Shown: positions 44,321 through 53,582, counted from the stretch's first letter. The stretch is 64,000 nt of DNA from Halomonas sp. UBA3074 (GCF_002366715.1 NZ_DFBS01000045.1:438954-502953); one strand, 5' to 3'. Notes: generated from the letters alone by a model not told the origin. Made by a program: numbers and translations.

Positions 44321-44929
44321 TTATGAACCCCAGCCGCCGCGGGCCGAAGAGCGTGAGCCGAAGCCGCGGCGCTGAGAGCTCGCCACGGTGTTGCGCATCG
44401 CTTCGTTACGCTGGGAAACCCGCTGGGTGGCTTGATTGGTCGCGGTATTCCAGTTGCCCTGATTTTGTCGATTGCGGTACACAGGCTCTTGATAAACACG
44501 CTCAAAGGAGCGTCCCCGGTTGGTGTTGGACATCATGCTGCCGACCATATACCCCATCATGGCAGGCATGAACCAACTTCCTCCCGTACTGCCGGTGGCC
44601 GCCTGAGATTGCTCCTCGGTGGGAGCCGTGCACGCGCCTTCGCCATTTTCAGCTTCACACTCTTCTAGGGTGCTATAGCGCGGTACTTCTTCTAATGAGG
44701 CTTCATAGGCGTCTTCGCAAGCGCTGCGCGTGTAGACATTCTCCGCGACGCACTCGTCGACGCTTTGAAAGCTGCGTGGCTGGTCAAATTCGATATCGGT
44801 AATCTGCTCTTCCTGAGGCGGTTGGCCACAGGCGGTAAGACCAAAGGCGCTGGCGCCCATCATTGCCAGCGACAGGCGTGCGCTGCGCTTGCGTCGCGGC
44901 AGGTGGGGCGTGTGATCGTGTTTAGACAT
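44321..44929 (-). CDS. yjfM: DUF1190 lipoprotein (YjfM/YgiB-like)
   Basis: A 202-residue DUF1190-family protein. A basic N-terminus (PRRKRSARL) and hydrophobic stretch end in FGLTAC, a plausible lipobox with Cys near 34. The mature part has paired cysteine motifs (SVDECVAENVYTRSACEDAY, YSTLEECEAENGEGAC), a Gly/Met patch and an Arg/Gly/Ser-rich tail (GFGSRSSARGGWGS) similar to YgiB. The partner gene yjfC/ygiC is always adjacent in E. coli too. Function unknown; an outer-surface stress role is speculative. Confidence 0.87.
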   Translation of the reverse strand: MSKHDHTPHLPRRKRSARLSLAMMGASAFGLTACGQPPQEEQITDIEFDQPRSFQSVDECVAENVYTRSACEDAYEASLEEVPRYSTLEECEAENGEGACTAPTEEQSQAATGSTGGSWFMPAMMGYMVGSMMSNTNRGRSFERVYQEPVYRNRQNQGNWNTATNQATQRVSQRNEAMRNTVASSQRRGFGSRSSARGGWGS

Positions 44930-44955
44930 GCGGGCTCTCCTTTACCACGTCGTTA

Positions 44956-45369
44956 TTACCAAGTCATCGAAGCGGCGTTGAGCAAGCCGACGGCTACCGC
45001 CACGCTGGCCATTAAAATGCCATAGGCCTGATGGCCTTCGGTAATATGTTGAGACAAGCTTTCTCCCTGCTTACGCAGAAAGAGCTTAACGGCGAAGAAA
45101 GTGGCCAACTGGACGATAAACGCGACCACACCCCAAAGCACAAAATCGATAAAATTGATGGAGTGCGCCATCGCGCTATAAAGCGGGATGGTAAAACCTA
45201 TAATCGAGCCGCCGTAGGCGGAGGCCGCAGCGGCGTTGCCTTCACGAATCAGCGTCCATTCGTTGTGTGGGGTAATGCGGCTATAGCAGTACATAAAGGC
45301 GGCCAGCAGCAAAATTGCCGTCACGAGATAGGCAATAAATGATGGCAGACCGTAAAGATAATTCACCAT
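44956..45369 (-). CDS. yjfL: DUF350 inner-membrane protein (YjfL-like)
   Basis: A 137-residue protein with four predicted membrane helices (for example LVTAILLLAAFMYCYSRI near 17-34 and FVLWGVVAFIVQLATFFAV near 75-95), typical of the DUF350/UPF0719 family. No function is known. It sits between yjfK and yjfM in the same order as E. coli yjfIJKLMC, so it probably acts at the membrane with the PspA-like protein YjfJ. Confidence 0.87.
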   Translation of the reverse strand: MVNYLYGLPSFIAYLVTAILLLAAFMYCYSRITPHNEWTLIREGNAAAASAYGGSIIGFTIPLYSAMAHSINFIDFVLWGVVAFIVQLATFFAVKLFLRKQGESLSQHITEGHQAYGILMASVAVAVGLLNAASMTW

Positions 45370-45430
45370 GTTGTCAGTTCCTTTTAAGCGCGTTAAAACC
45401 GTTTTTTAAAGTTGGCTCTTGATGATCCTG

Positions 45431-46153
45431 TCACATTGCTTCGATATCGATCGAGGCGACATCCACCCCGACGTTGTGCACAACCATAAAGCTGCCTTCA
45501 CCATCGCTTTCAGCGCTGACCAGTAAGTACTCCATGCGCTCGGTGTCTTGTATGGTGCGCTCATATAGCATTGTATGGTGAGTCACCGCGCGGGCAGACA
45601 TGCTCTCGGTAGACATCACCTGCTCTTCAAACACCACCGCTGGCGACCACAGACTGTCGCCACTGCCCCACACCCGCTGATACGTGCATTCGCGGGTCTC
45701 ATCGGTCGTTGACGTAAGCGCAATGGTTTGCGCACCCAGGCTGTTGGGCTGTTTATCGTCGCCGTTAATCACACCATCGAACTCACTATCCGAGAGGTGG
45801 GCAACACGGTAAAAGTCGAACAGCTTATATTCAAGTACCTGACCATGCTCAATGTTGGCCTGCAGCCAGGTATCGTTATCCAGATAGAAGCGCACCAGGT
45901 GCGCCCCCTGGCCTAGATCAACGTGGCCGACGGCGGCGATGTGATGGTAAGCATCGTCGTCCCAACGAAACAGCGCATCCTGATGGGCGCGTAGGCCGAT
46001 CAACTTGATATTGACACGCCCATCCAAGCGCAGGCCTTCAAGGTCTTCCTGGCTGACGTCCATCGGCAGGCCGGCGGCTACCGGTCGGCCCTTGTCCGGC
46101 TCAGGCGGCGGCTGCGTGGTAGCGCGAAAAAGGGCTTTAAGGTTATTAAGCAT
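45431..46153 (-). CDS. yjfK: DUF2491 protein (YjfK-like)
   Basis: A 240-residue soluble protein of the DUF2491 family (RVNIKLIGLRAHQDALFRWD, VRFYLDNDTWLQANIEHGQV, LYERTIQDTERMEYLLVSAE). No signal or membrane segment. It follows the PspA-like gene and precedes the DUF350 gene as in E. coli yjfJKL. Function unknown. Confidence 0.86.
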   Translation of the reverse strand: MLNNLKALFRATTQPPPEPDKGRPVAAGLPMDVSQEDLEGLRLDGRVNIKLIGLRAHQDALFRWDDDAYHHIAAVGHVDLGQGAHLVRFYLDNDTWLQANIEHGQVLEYKLFDFYRVAHLSDSEFDGVINGDDKQPNSLGAQTIALTSTTDETRECTYQRVWGSGDSLWSPAVVFEEQVMSTESMSARAVTHHTMLYERTIQDTERMEYLLVSAESDGEGSFMVVHNVGVDVASIDIEAM

Positions 46154-46194
46154 GGCCTGCCTCGTGAATGCATGGGAAAAGCTGAGCGCGACAC

Positions 46195-46890
46195 TTACGC
46201 CTGGGGCGTGTTTTTCTTCGCTTTCAGGCGTGCGAGCATATCGTCTGCTTTACGCTCTTGACCGCCAATACCGGCCGCCTTGAGACGCGCTTCCAGAGAA
46301 CTGCCGCTCTCTTCGGCCGCCATTTCGTCAGCGGCGCTCATCTGCGCTGAGTTAAGCTGCTGGCGCTCTTTAATGCGTTCCAGTGACTCCATGGCACTGC
46401 TCATGGCGCTGTTCTGCCCGGAGTGGCGAGACGCCACCGCAGACTGCGCTTTTTGCGCTGATTCGGTGGCTTTGACCACGCTGACCTGCTGCTTGAGCTG
46501 GCGAAGCTGGTTATCGGTGCCGCGAATGGCGCCCCGCAGCTTTTCGATGCTGGCGTCATACTCGCTAACGATCGCGCGCTCCGCTTCCAGGTCGTCCTGC
46601 AGAGCGACCATGCGCTCAGCCACTTCTACCGCCAGCGCTTCTTCGCCCTTATCCAGGGCCGCTTCAGCGCTTTTTTCCAGCTCGGCAATTTTGCTTTCCA
46701 GAGTATCGGCTTTATTGCTATTCAGCTGGCGCTGGCCCATGAGTCGGGTCAGTTCGGTTTTAGATTGGCTCAAGTGTTTTTCCGAGTCGCGAATTTCCTG
46801 GTCTAAAATACGCAGCGCCTGGGAATCCACCACCGTTTGTCCGGTTTCGTTCGCTTTACCGCGCAGGGCGGTCATGATTTTACTTAACAT
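46195..46890 (-). CDS. yjfJ: PspA/IM30-family protein (YjfJ-like)
   Basis: A 231-residue, almost wholly helical coiled-coil protein of the PspA/IM30 family, which binds and remodels membranes under stress. It begins MLSKIMTALRGKANETGQ, with long heptad-rich stretches at about 20-150 (LDQEIRDSEKHLSQSKTELT, VAERMVALQDDLEAERAIVS). The length equals E. coli YjfJ. No pspF/pspBC genes are present; instead its neighbours are the yjf set. It probably forms the membrane-stress core of this operon. Confidence 0.9.
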   Translation of the reverse strand: MLSKIMTALRGKANETGQTVVDSQALRILDQEIRDSEKHLSQSKTELTRLMGQRQLNSNKADTLESKIAELEKSAEAALDKGEEALAVEVAERMVALQDDLEAERAIVSEYDASIEKLRGAIRGTDNQLRQLKQQVSVVKATESAQKAQSAVASRHSGQNSAMSSAMESLERIKERQQLNSAQMSAADEMAAEESGSSLEARLKAAGIGGQERKADDMLARLKAKKNTPQA

Positions 46891-46965
46891 AAAAATCTCG
46901 CTGATAAGTCACTTTGAGAGCGACACTGGTAAAAGAAAGGGGACGGAAAATTGACGCACCCAACC

Positions 46966-47439
46966 TTAGGCAAAGTGCGTTTGAATCAGTTCAGCCACTT
47001 CCATGGCGGCGCCAGCGGTGGCGTGCAGTTCAGCACAAATGGATTCGAGCTTGGAGTCGCCGAACAACTGTCCATAAGCGACATAAAAATCATGGCCGTC
47101 GATGTCGACAATACCCACAGAGGCGAGCGGTAACGCAATGCCCTGACGCAGCAAAACCTCATTTAATTCAGCGCTATTGTTAACGCTGGCCACCGCCGTA
47201 ATGGGCGCCATGGCGATCCATTCATTTTCGCTGCGTGACAGGGTGATCGGCAAGTTGCCGTAATCCGTAAGCTCCCAGACCAGGGTCTGGTTGACTTCAT
47301 CTAAACTGATCGTCGCTTGGGGCCACTCGATGGCCGCGTCCTCATCGTTGCCGGGCGCTGGCTGGCTTACTAATTGATATAGCTCGCTGGCGGTGATGCC
47401 ACTAGTGACGGTAGGCGTAGTCAAGGCGATTTGCTCCAT
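46966..47439 (-). CDS. yjfI: DUF2170 protein (YjfI-like)
   Basis: A 157-residue acidic soluble protein of the DUF2170 family (LPITLSRSENEWIAMAPITA, LPLASVGIVDIDGHDFYVAY). It is the first gene of the leftward yjf-like operon, 75 bases before yjfJ. The ATG has no strong ribosome site. The promoter should lie just right of 47440. Function unknown. Confidence 0.85.
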   Translation of the reverse strand: MEQIALTTPTVTSGITASELYQLVSQPAPGNDEDAAIEWPQATISLDEVNQTLVWELTDYGNLPITLSRSENEWIAMAPITAVASVNNSAELNEVLLRQGIALPLASVGIVDIDGHDFYVAYGQLFGDSKLESICAELHATAGAAMEVAELIQTHFA

Positions 47440-47509
47440 CGTTCGGTAAGTGGTTTTACCTTAACACTTAGTAGCGCAAATGGTTCATTTAAGCGTCTTG
47501 CCGCATGCC

Positions 47510-47540
47510 AAAAAAAGCCCCGCGGGGTGCGGGGCAAAAA
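47510..47540 (-). terminator. Rho-independent terminator of the malonate operon
   Basis: On the minus strand GCCCCGC (47535-47529) pairs with GCGGGGC (47523-47517) and is followed by seven Ts (47516-47510), 38 bases beyond the matB stop. An A/T run on the other side makes it partly bidirectional. Confidence 0.85.
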
Positions 47541-47572
47541 GGGAAGAGCGCTTATATAGGGAGGCTGGGCAT

Positions 47573-49096
47573 TCAGGAGGCGCGATAAGTGTCGTTAAAC
47601 CGCTTACGCAGTTCGTTCTTCTGTACCTTGCCCATGGTGTTACGCGGCAGTTCATCGACAAAAAACACCCGCTTGGGCTGCTTGTACTTGGCCAATCGAC
47701 CGTCTAGGTGCTTGATCACTTTCGCTTCTTCTAACTCAGCCCCTTGCTGGCGCACCACCACGGCGGTGACGCCTTCGCCAAAGTCAGGATGCGGCAGGCC
47801 GATCACCGCCGATTCAGCGACTTGGTCAAGTTCATCGATGACCTGCTCCACCTCTTTGGGATAGACGTTATAGCCGCCTGAAATGACGAGGTCTTTATCG
47901 CGCCCGACGATGTGCACATAGCCCTGTTCGTCGACCATGGCGAGATCGCCGGTGATGAAAAAGCCGTCGTCCAGCAACTCTTCACGGGTTTTTTCGGGCA
48001 TCCGCCAGTAGCCGATGAACACGTTGGGGCCGCGAATCTGCAGCATGCCGATCTCACCTAAAGACACTTCATCGCCATTTTCGCGATTGGTAATGCGCAT
48101 TTCTACACCGGGTAGCGGCATCCCAACGGTGCCTGCGCGGCGGGCGCCTTCGTAAGGGTTGGAGAGGTTCATGTTGGTTTCAGTCATGCCATAACGCTCA
48201 AGAATCGCATGGCCGGTTTTGGCTTCGAACGCTTCGTGGGTTTCGGCAGTAAGCGGGGCGGAACCTGAAACAAACAGTCGCATCTGGGCGGTTACCTCGG
48301 GCGTCAGTCGTTCGTCCTGAACCAGGCGGGTATAAAAGGTGGGAACGCCCATCATCACGCTGCCTTGGGGCAGCTCTTCAAAGATCACATCGGCATCGAA
48401 CTTGGGAAGGAACAGCATGCTGGCGCCCGCCATTAGCGTGACGTTGCAGGCAACGAACAGGCCATGGGTGTGGAAAATCGGCAGTGCATGGATCAACCGA
48501 TCCTCGGCGCTGAAGTGCCAAGCCTTCACCAGGGTCTCGGCGTTAGAGGCGAGGTTTTTGTGCGTTAGCATGGCGCCTTTGGAGCGCCCCGTCGTGCCCG
48601 ACGTATAAAGAATGGCGGCTAGGTCGCGTTCATCAAGGGCGACGATATCTTCTCGTGGGGTCGCCTGTTTAGCCGTCTCCATCAGGCTGCCATCCGCGGC
48701 GCTACCCAGGGTGGCGATCGCCGGGCAGCCGGTTTCAGAGGCAAGCCCTCGTGCTTGCTCTTCAAGCTTAGGTCGGCAGACGAACAGCGCAGGCTCGGCA
48801 TCGGTTAAGAAGTAGCGGATCTCATCGCCGGTATAGCCCGTATTGAGGGGTAAATAGACACCGCCGATGCGCAGGCAGGCAAGGTAAAGCAGTATCGCCT
48901 CGGGGCTTTTATCCACCTGCACCGCGACACGATCGCCTTTTTGAACGCCCAGCTCGGTCAGCGCACCGGCAAGCTTAGCGCTGATATCTAGGGCGTCGGT
49001 ATAACGGTAGCGGCGGCCTTCACGGGTGGTAATAAAATCGGCCTCTGCGCGCTCACGCATTTTTTCCGCAAACGTTTCGAATAAATTATGGCTCAT
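47573..49096 (-). CDS. matB: Malonate--CoA ligase MatB
   Basis: An acyl-CoA synthetase (507 residues) that activates malonate with ATP and CoA. It carries ILYTSGTTGRSKGAMLTHKN (phosphate loop), ERYGMTETNMNLSNPYEGAR, FITGDLAMVDEQGYVHIVGR and PRNTMGKVQKNELR with the catalytic lysine; this set matches malonyl-CoA synthetases. ATG 49096 overlaps the matA stop by 4 bases. With matA it converts malonate to acetyl-CoA and CO2. Confidence 0.92.
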   Translation of the reverse strand: MSHNLFETFAEKMRERAEADFITTREGRRYRYTDALDISAKLAGALTELGVQKGDRVAVQVDKSPEAILLYLACLRIGGVYLPLNTGYTGDEIRYFLTDAEPALFVCRPKLEEQARGLASETGCPAIATLGSAADGSLMETAKQATPREDIVALDERDLAAILYTSGTTGRSKGAMLTHKNLASNAETLVKAWHFSAEDRLIHALPIFHTHGLFVACNVTLMAGASMLFLPKFDADVIFEELPQGSVMMGVPTFYTRLVQDERLTPEVTAQMRLFVSGSAPLTAETHEAFEAKTGHAILERYGMTETNMNLSNPYEGARRAGTVGMPLPGVEMRITNRENGDEVSLGEIGMLQIRGPNVFIGYWRMPEKTREELLDDGFFITGDLAMVDEQGYVHIVGRDKDLVISGGYNVYPKEVEQVIDELDQVAESAVIGLPHPDFGEGVTAVVVRQQGAELEEAKVIKHLDGRLAKYKQPKRVFFVDELPRNTMGKVQKNELRKRFNDTYRAS

Positions 49097-50460
49097 TTGG
49101 TGGTTTCTCCCTTGGCCAGCTTACGAGCGCGCCGAGCAAGGTCGCGCACCTCGTTGGAGCAGGCAACGGTGCCCTTGGCTGTATAGTTTTCGTGGTTGCG
49201 TTCGATATCGTCCAACACGTAGAGGTAGTTGACCATCAGGCCTGCGGCCTGTTTAAAGCCCTTGTCGGAGATATCGCCCAACCAGTTAATGCGGTGCAGC
49301 TCGGCACCGTTACCCAGGTGAAAGCGTGCCACCGGATTGAGGGGCAGGCCGTGCCGATTCTTCTCTTCGACCAGGTAGCGCGCGGCCAATGGTCGGATCG
49401 CGGCTTTCAACGTCTCTTCGCGGGTTTGATCTTGATGCCAGCCCGGCGTTTCAAGCCCTTTGAGTGATTTGCGTAGCGATTCGGGAAGCTGCTCATCATC
49501 ACGCTGTTCCTGTAGCCACTGGGCGAAGCCGGGCACCGGGGAGAGGGTGACGAAGTACTTCAGCTGCGGCAGTTCTTGGGAGAGCTCTTGCACCACCTGC
49601 TTGATCAAAAAATTACCAAACGAGATGCCGCGCAGGCCGGTCTGGCAATTGCTGATCCCGAAGAACGCCGCTGTATCGGCGTCTTCAGGATCGTCGACCC
49701 CTTTTTTGCTATAGCTGCTCTCGCCAGACAGAATGGGCTGTATTCGGCTTGGCAGACCCTTGTGCAGGGCGACTTCTACAAAAATCAGCGGCTCGTCGCC
49801 AATCGCCGGGTGGAAAAAGGCAAAACAGCGCCGATCGCGCGCATCCAGACGCCGACGCAGATCGTCCCAATCCTGTATTTCGTGCACGGCTTCGTAGCGG
49901 ATGATCTTCTCAAGAATCGACGCAGGTGTGTTCCAGTCAATGCGCTTGAGCATCAAAAAGCCGCGATTGAACCAGGAGCCAAACAGGTGAGCGAAGTCGT
50001 CGTCAATGGCGGCTAGTTCCGGCTGTTCGCGAAGCAGCCCCAGCAGGTCTTCCCGCATCTTGACCAACTCGTAGGTGCCGTCGCTGGCCAGGTTTAAACG
50101 CCGGAACAGCTCTTGGCGCCTGGGCTCGCAGGCTTCGAAGAGGCGCTGTAGCGATTGGTTATCGCGGGCTTCCTGGTACGTGGAGTAGGCCGCATCGATG
50201 GGGCCGGGCTCTGCTGCAAAATCGGTCGCCAAACGGCCAAAGAAGCAGCTCTTCTCAGCTTCCGGAAGCCGCTGGTAAATCGCCAGTGCGCGGCTTGCCA
50301 GCGCGATACTGGAGGCTTCACCGTCACTTTCCAACAGCTTGTGGCAGGCTTTGACCAACTGCTGATGGTCTGGCGTCAGCGTTTCAGGATGGCGGCGGCG
50401 CAACAGGGCATCACGTTGGGTGATGTTGTTGAACAGCTCCTGCAAAAACATCATGTTCAT
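49093..50460 (-). CDS. matA: Malonyl-CoA decarboxylase MatA
   Basis: A 455-residue enzyme that decarboxylates malonyl-CoA to acetyl-CoA. The GNAT-like catalytic part has CFAFFHPAIGDEPLIFVEVA, AAFFGISNCQTGLRGISFGN and FVTLSPVPGFAQWL; the closing FHLGNGAELHRINWLGDISD and LMVNYLYVLDDIERNHENY are family hallmarks. ATG 50460 follows AGGAGTTCGACC; upstream in-frame codons belong to the TRAP permease end. It overlaps matB by 4 bases and lies 11 bases after the TRAP permease gene. Confidence 0.94.
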   Translation of the reverse strand: MNMMFLQELFNNITQRDALLRRRHPETLTPDHQQLVKACHKLLESDGEASSIALASRALAIYQRLPEAEKSCFFGRLATDFAAEPGPIDAAYSTYQEARDNQSLQRLFEACEPRRQELFRRLNLASDGTYELVKMREDLLGLLREQPELAAIDDDFAHLFGSWFNRGFLMLKRIDWNTPASILEKIIRYEAVHEIQDWDDLRRRLDARDRRCFAFFHPAIGDEPLIFVEVALHKGLPSRIQPILSGESSYSKKGVDDPEDADTAAFFGISNCQTGLRGISFGNFLIKQVVQELSQELPQLKYFVTLSPVPGFAQWLQEQRDDEQLPESLRKSLKGLETPGWHQDQTREETLKAAIRPLAARYLVEEKNRHGLPLNPVARFHLGNGAELHRINWLGDISDKGFKQAAGLMVNYLYVLDDIERNHENYTAKGTVACSNEVRDLARRARKLAKGETTK

Positions 50461-50471
50461 GGTCGAACTCC

Positions 50472-51806
50472 TTACCCCATGATCAAGTTGGGAAGCCAAA
50501 GCGCGATGCTTGGGAAGAGGCACAGCAGCAAGATACCCAGCACCATGCAGAGTGCGTAGGGCAAGCTTCCCATCAGAATGTCGCGCAGCGAGATATCGGG
50601 CGCGATGCCTTTAATAATGAACAGATTGAGCCCCACTGGCGGCGTGATCAGGCCGATCTCCAGATTGATGGTCAAAATGACGGCAAACCAATAAGGGTCG
50701 AAGTTGGCCGCCAGGATGATGGGCAGCAGTATCGGCGCGGTCATGACAATCACCGCCACGGGCGGTAGGAAGAAACCAGCGACGAGCAGGAAGAGGTTAA
50801 TCACCCCCATCAGTGCCCAGCGATTGATCTCCAAACCAGCAATCGCGGCCGCGACCGTTTGAGTGATAAACATGGACGAGAGCGCATAGGCGAACACTTC
50901 GGCGGTGGCGATCACCAGCATGATCATCACGCTTTCGCGCAGCGAGTCGCGCATGATCAGTTTGATCGGTCCTAGCTGCCACATGCGGTAGATAAGAATG
51001 GCTAACGCTAGGCAGAGAAATGCCCCCACGCCCGCTGCTTCTGAAGGGGTTGCTACCCCGCCATACAAGGCAAACAGAATACCCGCGACCACGCCTAGGA
51101 AGGGCAGCACGCGCACTAAAGCCTTTAGGTTGGTATCGACATTCTGCTTAACATTGTTTTTGAGCCGTTCGACGGACTCTGCCATCGGGTTGTTGTAACC
51201 CCCGGCCATTTTGCAAGCAATCATGGTCCAGATCATAAACAGACCTGCGAGCATAAAGCCCGGCACCACCCCGGCAATGAACAGCCGACCAATGGAGGTT
51301 TCGGTGGAGATACCGTAGATGATCATGGTGACCGACGGCGGGATCAGAATGCCTAAGGTGCCCCCGGCGGCGATACAACCCGCAGCAACGCCATCGGGGT
51401 AGCCACGCTTGCGCATTTCAGGAATGCCCATTTTGCCGATCGCCGCACAGGTGGCGGGCGATGAGCCCGAAAGCGCAGCAAAAATAGAGCAGGCACCGAT
51501 ATTGGATACCGCCAGGCCGCCGGGCAGCTTGCCCATCCACAGATCCAGCGAGCGGTAAAGGTCACGTCCGGTGGGGGAAGACGCCACCGCCGCGCCCATC
51601 AGGATGAACATCGGAATGGCCACGAAGCCAAACTCGGCAATGCGGTCAAAAAACGTTTCACCGAAGTAGGTAAGCTCAGTAAGGCCGCGGTCATAGAGCA
51701 GGGCGAGTAGCGATACGCCGCCCAACGCAAACGCAATAGGGGTGCCGATAGCCATCAGCGCAATCAGTGCAATGGCAACGATAATGCCTAAGGTAATGGG
51801 ATCCAT
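50472..51806 (-). CDS. matM: TRAP transporter large permease MatM (DctM type)
   Basis: A 444-residue inner-membrane protein with about 12 membrane segments and DctM signatures (AIPMFILMGAAVASSPTGRD, SGSSPATCAAIGKMGIPEMR, LGILIPPSVTMIIYGISTE, ITPPVGLNLFIIKGI). It forms the sodium-driven channel of a tripartite transporter. ATG 51806 follows GGAGAGG; a GTG two codons upstream overlaps the matQ stop and is the alternative. Context with malonate enzymes indicates malonate as substrate, as described for Sinorhizobium MatPQMAB. Confidence 0.92.
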   Translation of the reverse strand: MDPITLGIIVAIALIALMAIGTPIAFALGGVSLLALLYDRGLTELTYFGETFFDRIAEFGFVAIPMFILMGAAVASSPTGRDLYRSLDLWMGKLPGGLAVSNIGACSIFAALSGSSPATCAAIGKMGIPEMRKRGYPDGVAAGCIAAGGTLGILIPPSVTMIIYGISTETSIGRLFIAGVVPGFMLAGLFMIWTMIACKMAGGYNNPMAESVERLKNNVKQNVDTNLKALVRVLPFLGVVAGILFALYGGVATPSEAAGVGAFLCLALAILIYRMWQLGPIKLIMRDSLRESVMIMLVIATAEVFAYALSSMFITQTVAAAIAGLEINRWALMGVINLFLLVAGFFLPPVAVIVMTAPILLPIILAANFDPYWFAVILTINLEIGLITPPVGLNLFIIKGIAPDISLRDILMGSLPYALCMVLGILLLCLFPSIALWLPNLIMG

Positions 51807-51808
51807 GC

Positions 51809-52330
51809 TCACCCCTCTCCGCGTAAGATTTCAGCCACATACTGCAGCGACAGAAGGGTCGCGCCGACGGCCATGGGCAGCAGGGCGGGCCACAGTGGGG
51901 GGTTCCACACCGAGCCGGTGGTCCACTCGCCGTGCAGCGCCTCAAATACATAGATCCAGCTGGCATACGCCAGGGCAGCACAGAAACCTAATCCAAACAG
52001 CGAGGCGATCAAACGCATGATGGTGCGAGTAATGCCGCCTAGCGCATCGGGAACAATGGTAATGGCGACATGGCCGCCGGTCATCAAGACGTAAGGGCTA
52101 CCCATCAGCATGGCGCCGGTGACGGAGAAGATGGTGAATTCGGTCTGCCAACTGGTGCTCATGCCCAGCAGATAACGTATGAATACCATCTGACAGATGA
52201 CCAATACGCCCGCAATAAACATGGCGCAGGCCAAATAGGCGGAAAGCCGCGAAAGCTTATCCATGACGCGAATGTAGCCGCCGATAATGCCCCCTCGCGC
52301 AAGGGCATTGTGAGTCGTTGCAGGTGCCAT
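51809..52330 (-). CDS. matQ: TRAP transporter small permease MatQ (DctQ type)
   Basis: A 173-residue protein with four membrane helices (LSAYLACAMFIAGVLVICQM, GSPYVLMTGGHVAITIVPDA as the DctQ-typical segment). It partners MatM. ATG 52330 follows GAGGGAATT. It is about 100 bases after matP, with a strong hairpin in the gap, and runs directly into matM. Confidence 0.9.
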   Translation of the reverse strand: MAPATTHNALARGGIIGGYIRVMDKLSRLSAYLACAMFIAGVLVICQMVFIRYLLGMSTSWQTEFTIFSVTGAMLMGSPYVLMTGGHVAITIVPDALGGITRTIMRLIASLFGLGFCAALAYASWIYVFEALHGEWTTGSVWNPPLWPALLPMAVGATLLSLQYVAEILRGEG

Positions 52331-52383
52331 AATTCCCTCGTCAAGCTGGTCATTTCAGCCAGCTAAGCAAGCATCAGTTGAAA

Positions 52384-52409
52384 GCGGCCATTCCGAGGGG
52401 AATGGCCGC
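52384..52409 (-). promoter_or_regulatory. Attenuator-like hairpin between matP and matQ
   Basis: GCGGCCATTCC (52384-52394) pairs perfectly with GGAATGGCCGC (52399-52409) across GAGG. It lies between the binding-protein gene and the permease genes on the minus strand. Such hairpins commonly let the binding protein be made in excess by partial termination or 3' stabilisation. Confidence 0.6.
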
Positions 52410-52432
52410 GCCGTTAGGCGATGAGGAGTTGC

Positions 52433-53428
52433 TTACTCGACGGCCAGCGCCGCATCAATAATGGCTTGACCGTTGGGAACGTTCTCGGCGAAGTTTTTGT
52501 ACGAGGTTTCGCGCGCAATCTCTAGCCAGGCGTTGTAATCGTCCTCGCTCATGCTGACCACCTCTACGCCATTTTCTTCGTAGAGATCGACCATTTCCTG
52601 ATCAATGGCGGCGGCTTCTTCAGCAAAAAACGCTTCAGCGGCTTCACCCGCTTCCATCAGTGCCGCCTGCTGCTCTTCGTTTAGCCCTTGCCACACCTGC
52701 TCAGAAATCAGAATCGGCTCGTACATAAACCACAGTGCGAAATCACCCGGCTCGGTCAAGCACTCGACCTGCTCGTAAAGGCGGAAAGAGATGAATGACA
52801 TTGACGAGGTGTTGGCGGCGTCCAGTACGCCGGTTTGCATGGCGGTGTAAACCTCGGAAGAGGGCATCGAGGCGATGGAGGCACCGGCCGCTTCGAGCAT
52901 CTCTTCAAATGCTGGCCCGGCAGCCCGCAGGTTCTGACCCTCGACGGTCTCAGGAGAGGTGATGCACTGCTCGCTGGAGGCAAAACCACCCGAAAGCCAA
53001 GCATCGGCCAATACCCGGCCACCGCCTTCCTGAATAACGGCTTTGATCATCTCCATATATTCAGAGTCATTCAGCCGTTGGGCATGTGCTTGGTTACGCA
53101 CTAGGCCGGGCATCAGCGTGGCAGAGAACTCAGGGTGCCGCCCGCTGGCGTAATCCAGAGGGAGTGAGGTGATGTCGAGACGACCACGCGCCAAGGCGCC
53201 CCACTGTTCGCGGGCCTTGAAGAGCGATTGGCCGGGGTAAACTTCAATGGTAAGCCCGACATCTGCATCGGCCACTTCGCGGGCCATCATTTGTACCATT
53301 TCATCGCGTACGTCCCCTTGGCCACCGGGGAACTGATGCGACGCGCGCAGTACGGTATCCGCTGAGGCATGCGAAGCGGCAATGGCAAGACCGAGAGCGG
53401 CGGCGGTTGAGAGTAGATAGCGTTGCAT
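52433..53428 (-). CDS. matP: TRAP transporter malonate-binding protein MatP (DctP type)
   Basis: A 331-residue periplasmic DctP-family binding protein with a signal peptide ending near ASHASA. It has GLTIEVYPGQSLFKAREQWG, ALARGRLDITSLPLDYASGR and MPSSEVYTAMQTGVLDAANT, the TRAP ligand helix. ATG 53428 is chosen because GGAG sits 6 bases upstream; earlier in-frame ATG and TTG codons overlap that site. It is the first gene of the malonate operon, divergent from the GntR gene. Confidence 0.92.
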   Translation of the reverse strand: MQRYLLSTAAALGLAIAASHASADTVLRASHQFPGGQGDVRDEMVQMMAREVADADVGLTIEVYPGQSLFKAREQWGALARGRLDITSLPLDYASGRHPEFSATLMPGLVRNQAHAQRLNDSEYMEMIKAVIQEGGGRVLADAWLSGGFASSEQCITSPETVEGQNLRAAGPAFEEMLEAAGASIASMPSSEVYTAMQTGVLDAANTSSMSFISFRLYEQVECLTEPGDFALWFMYEPILISEQVWQGLNEEQQAALMEAGEAAEAFFAEEAAAIDQEMVDLYEENGVEVVSMSEDDYNAWLEIARETSYKNFAENVPNGQAIIDAALAVE

Positions 53429-53488
53429 GTGCATCTCCAACGTTGTTGTTATGTGTTTGGATGAGCTTTATATGTTTATCAGTCGAGC

Positions 53489-53538
53489 TGATATATATAT
53501 CAATAGGCGTTACGTATGCTAATGTCAACTATATGACA
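53489..53538. promoter_or_regulatory. Candidate GntR operators between matP and matR
   Basis: Two symmetric elements lie in the divergent gap: the perfect palindrome TGATATATATATCA (53489-53502) and TGTCA-N6-TGACA (53523-53538). Either could bind the GntR-type regulator encoded just to the right. The AT-rich setting also fits promoter -10 elements, so the assignment is tentative. Confidence 0.4.
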
Positions 53539-53582
53539 GTATTAAAGCGGTTAACGTGAGTTGCGATCCAAGGAGGTAAAAA

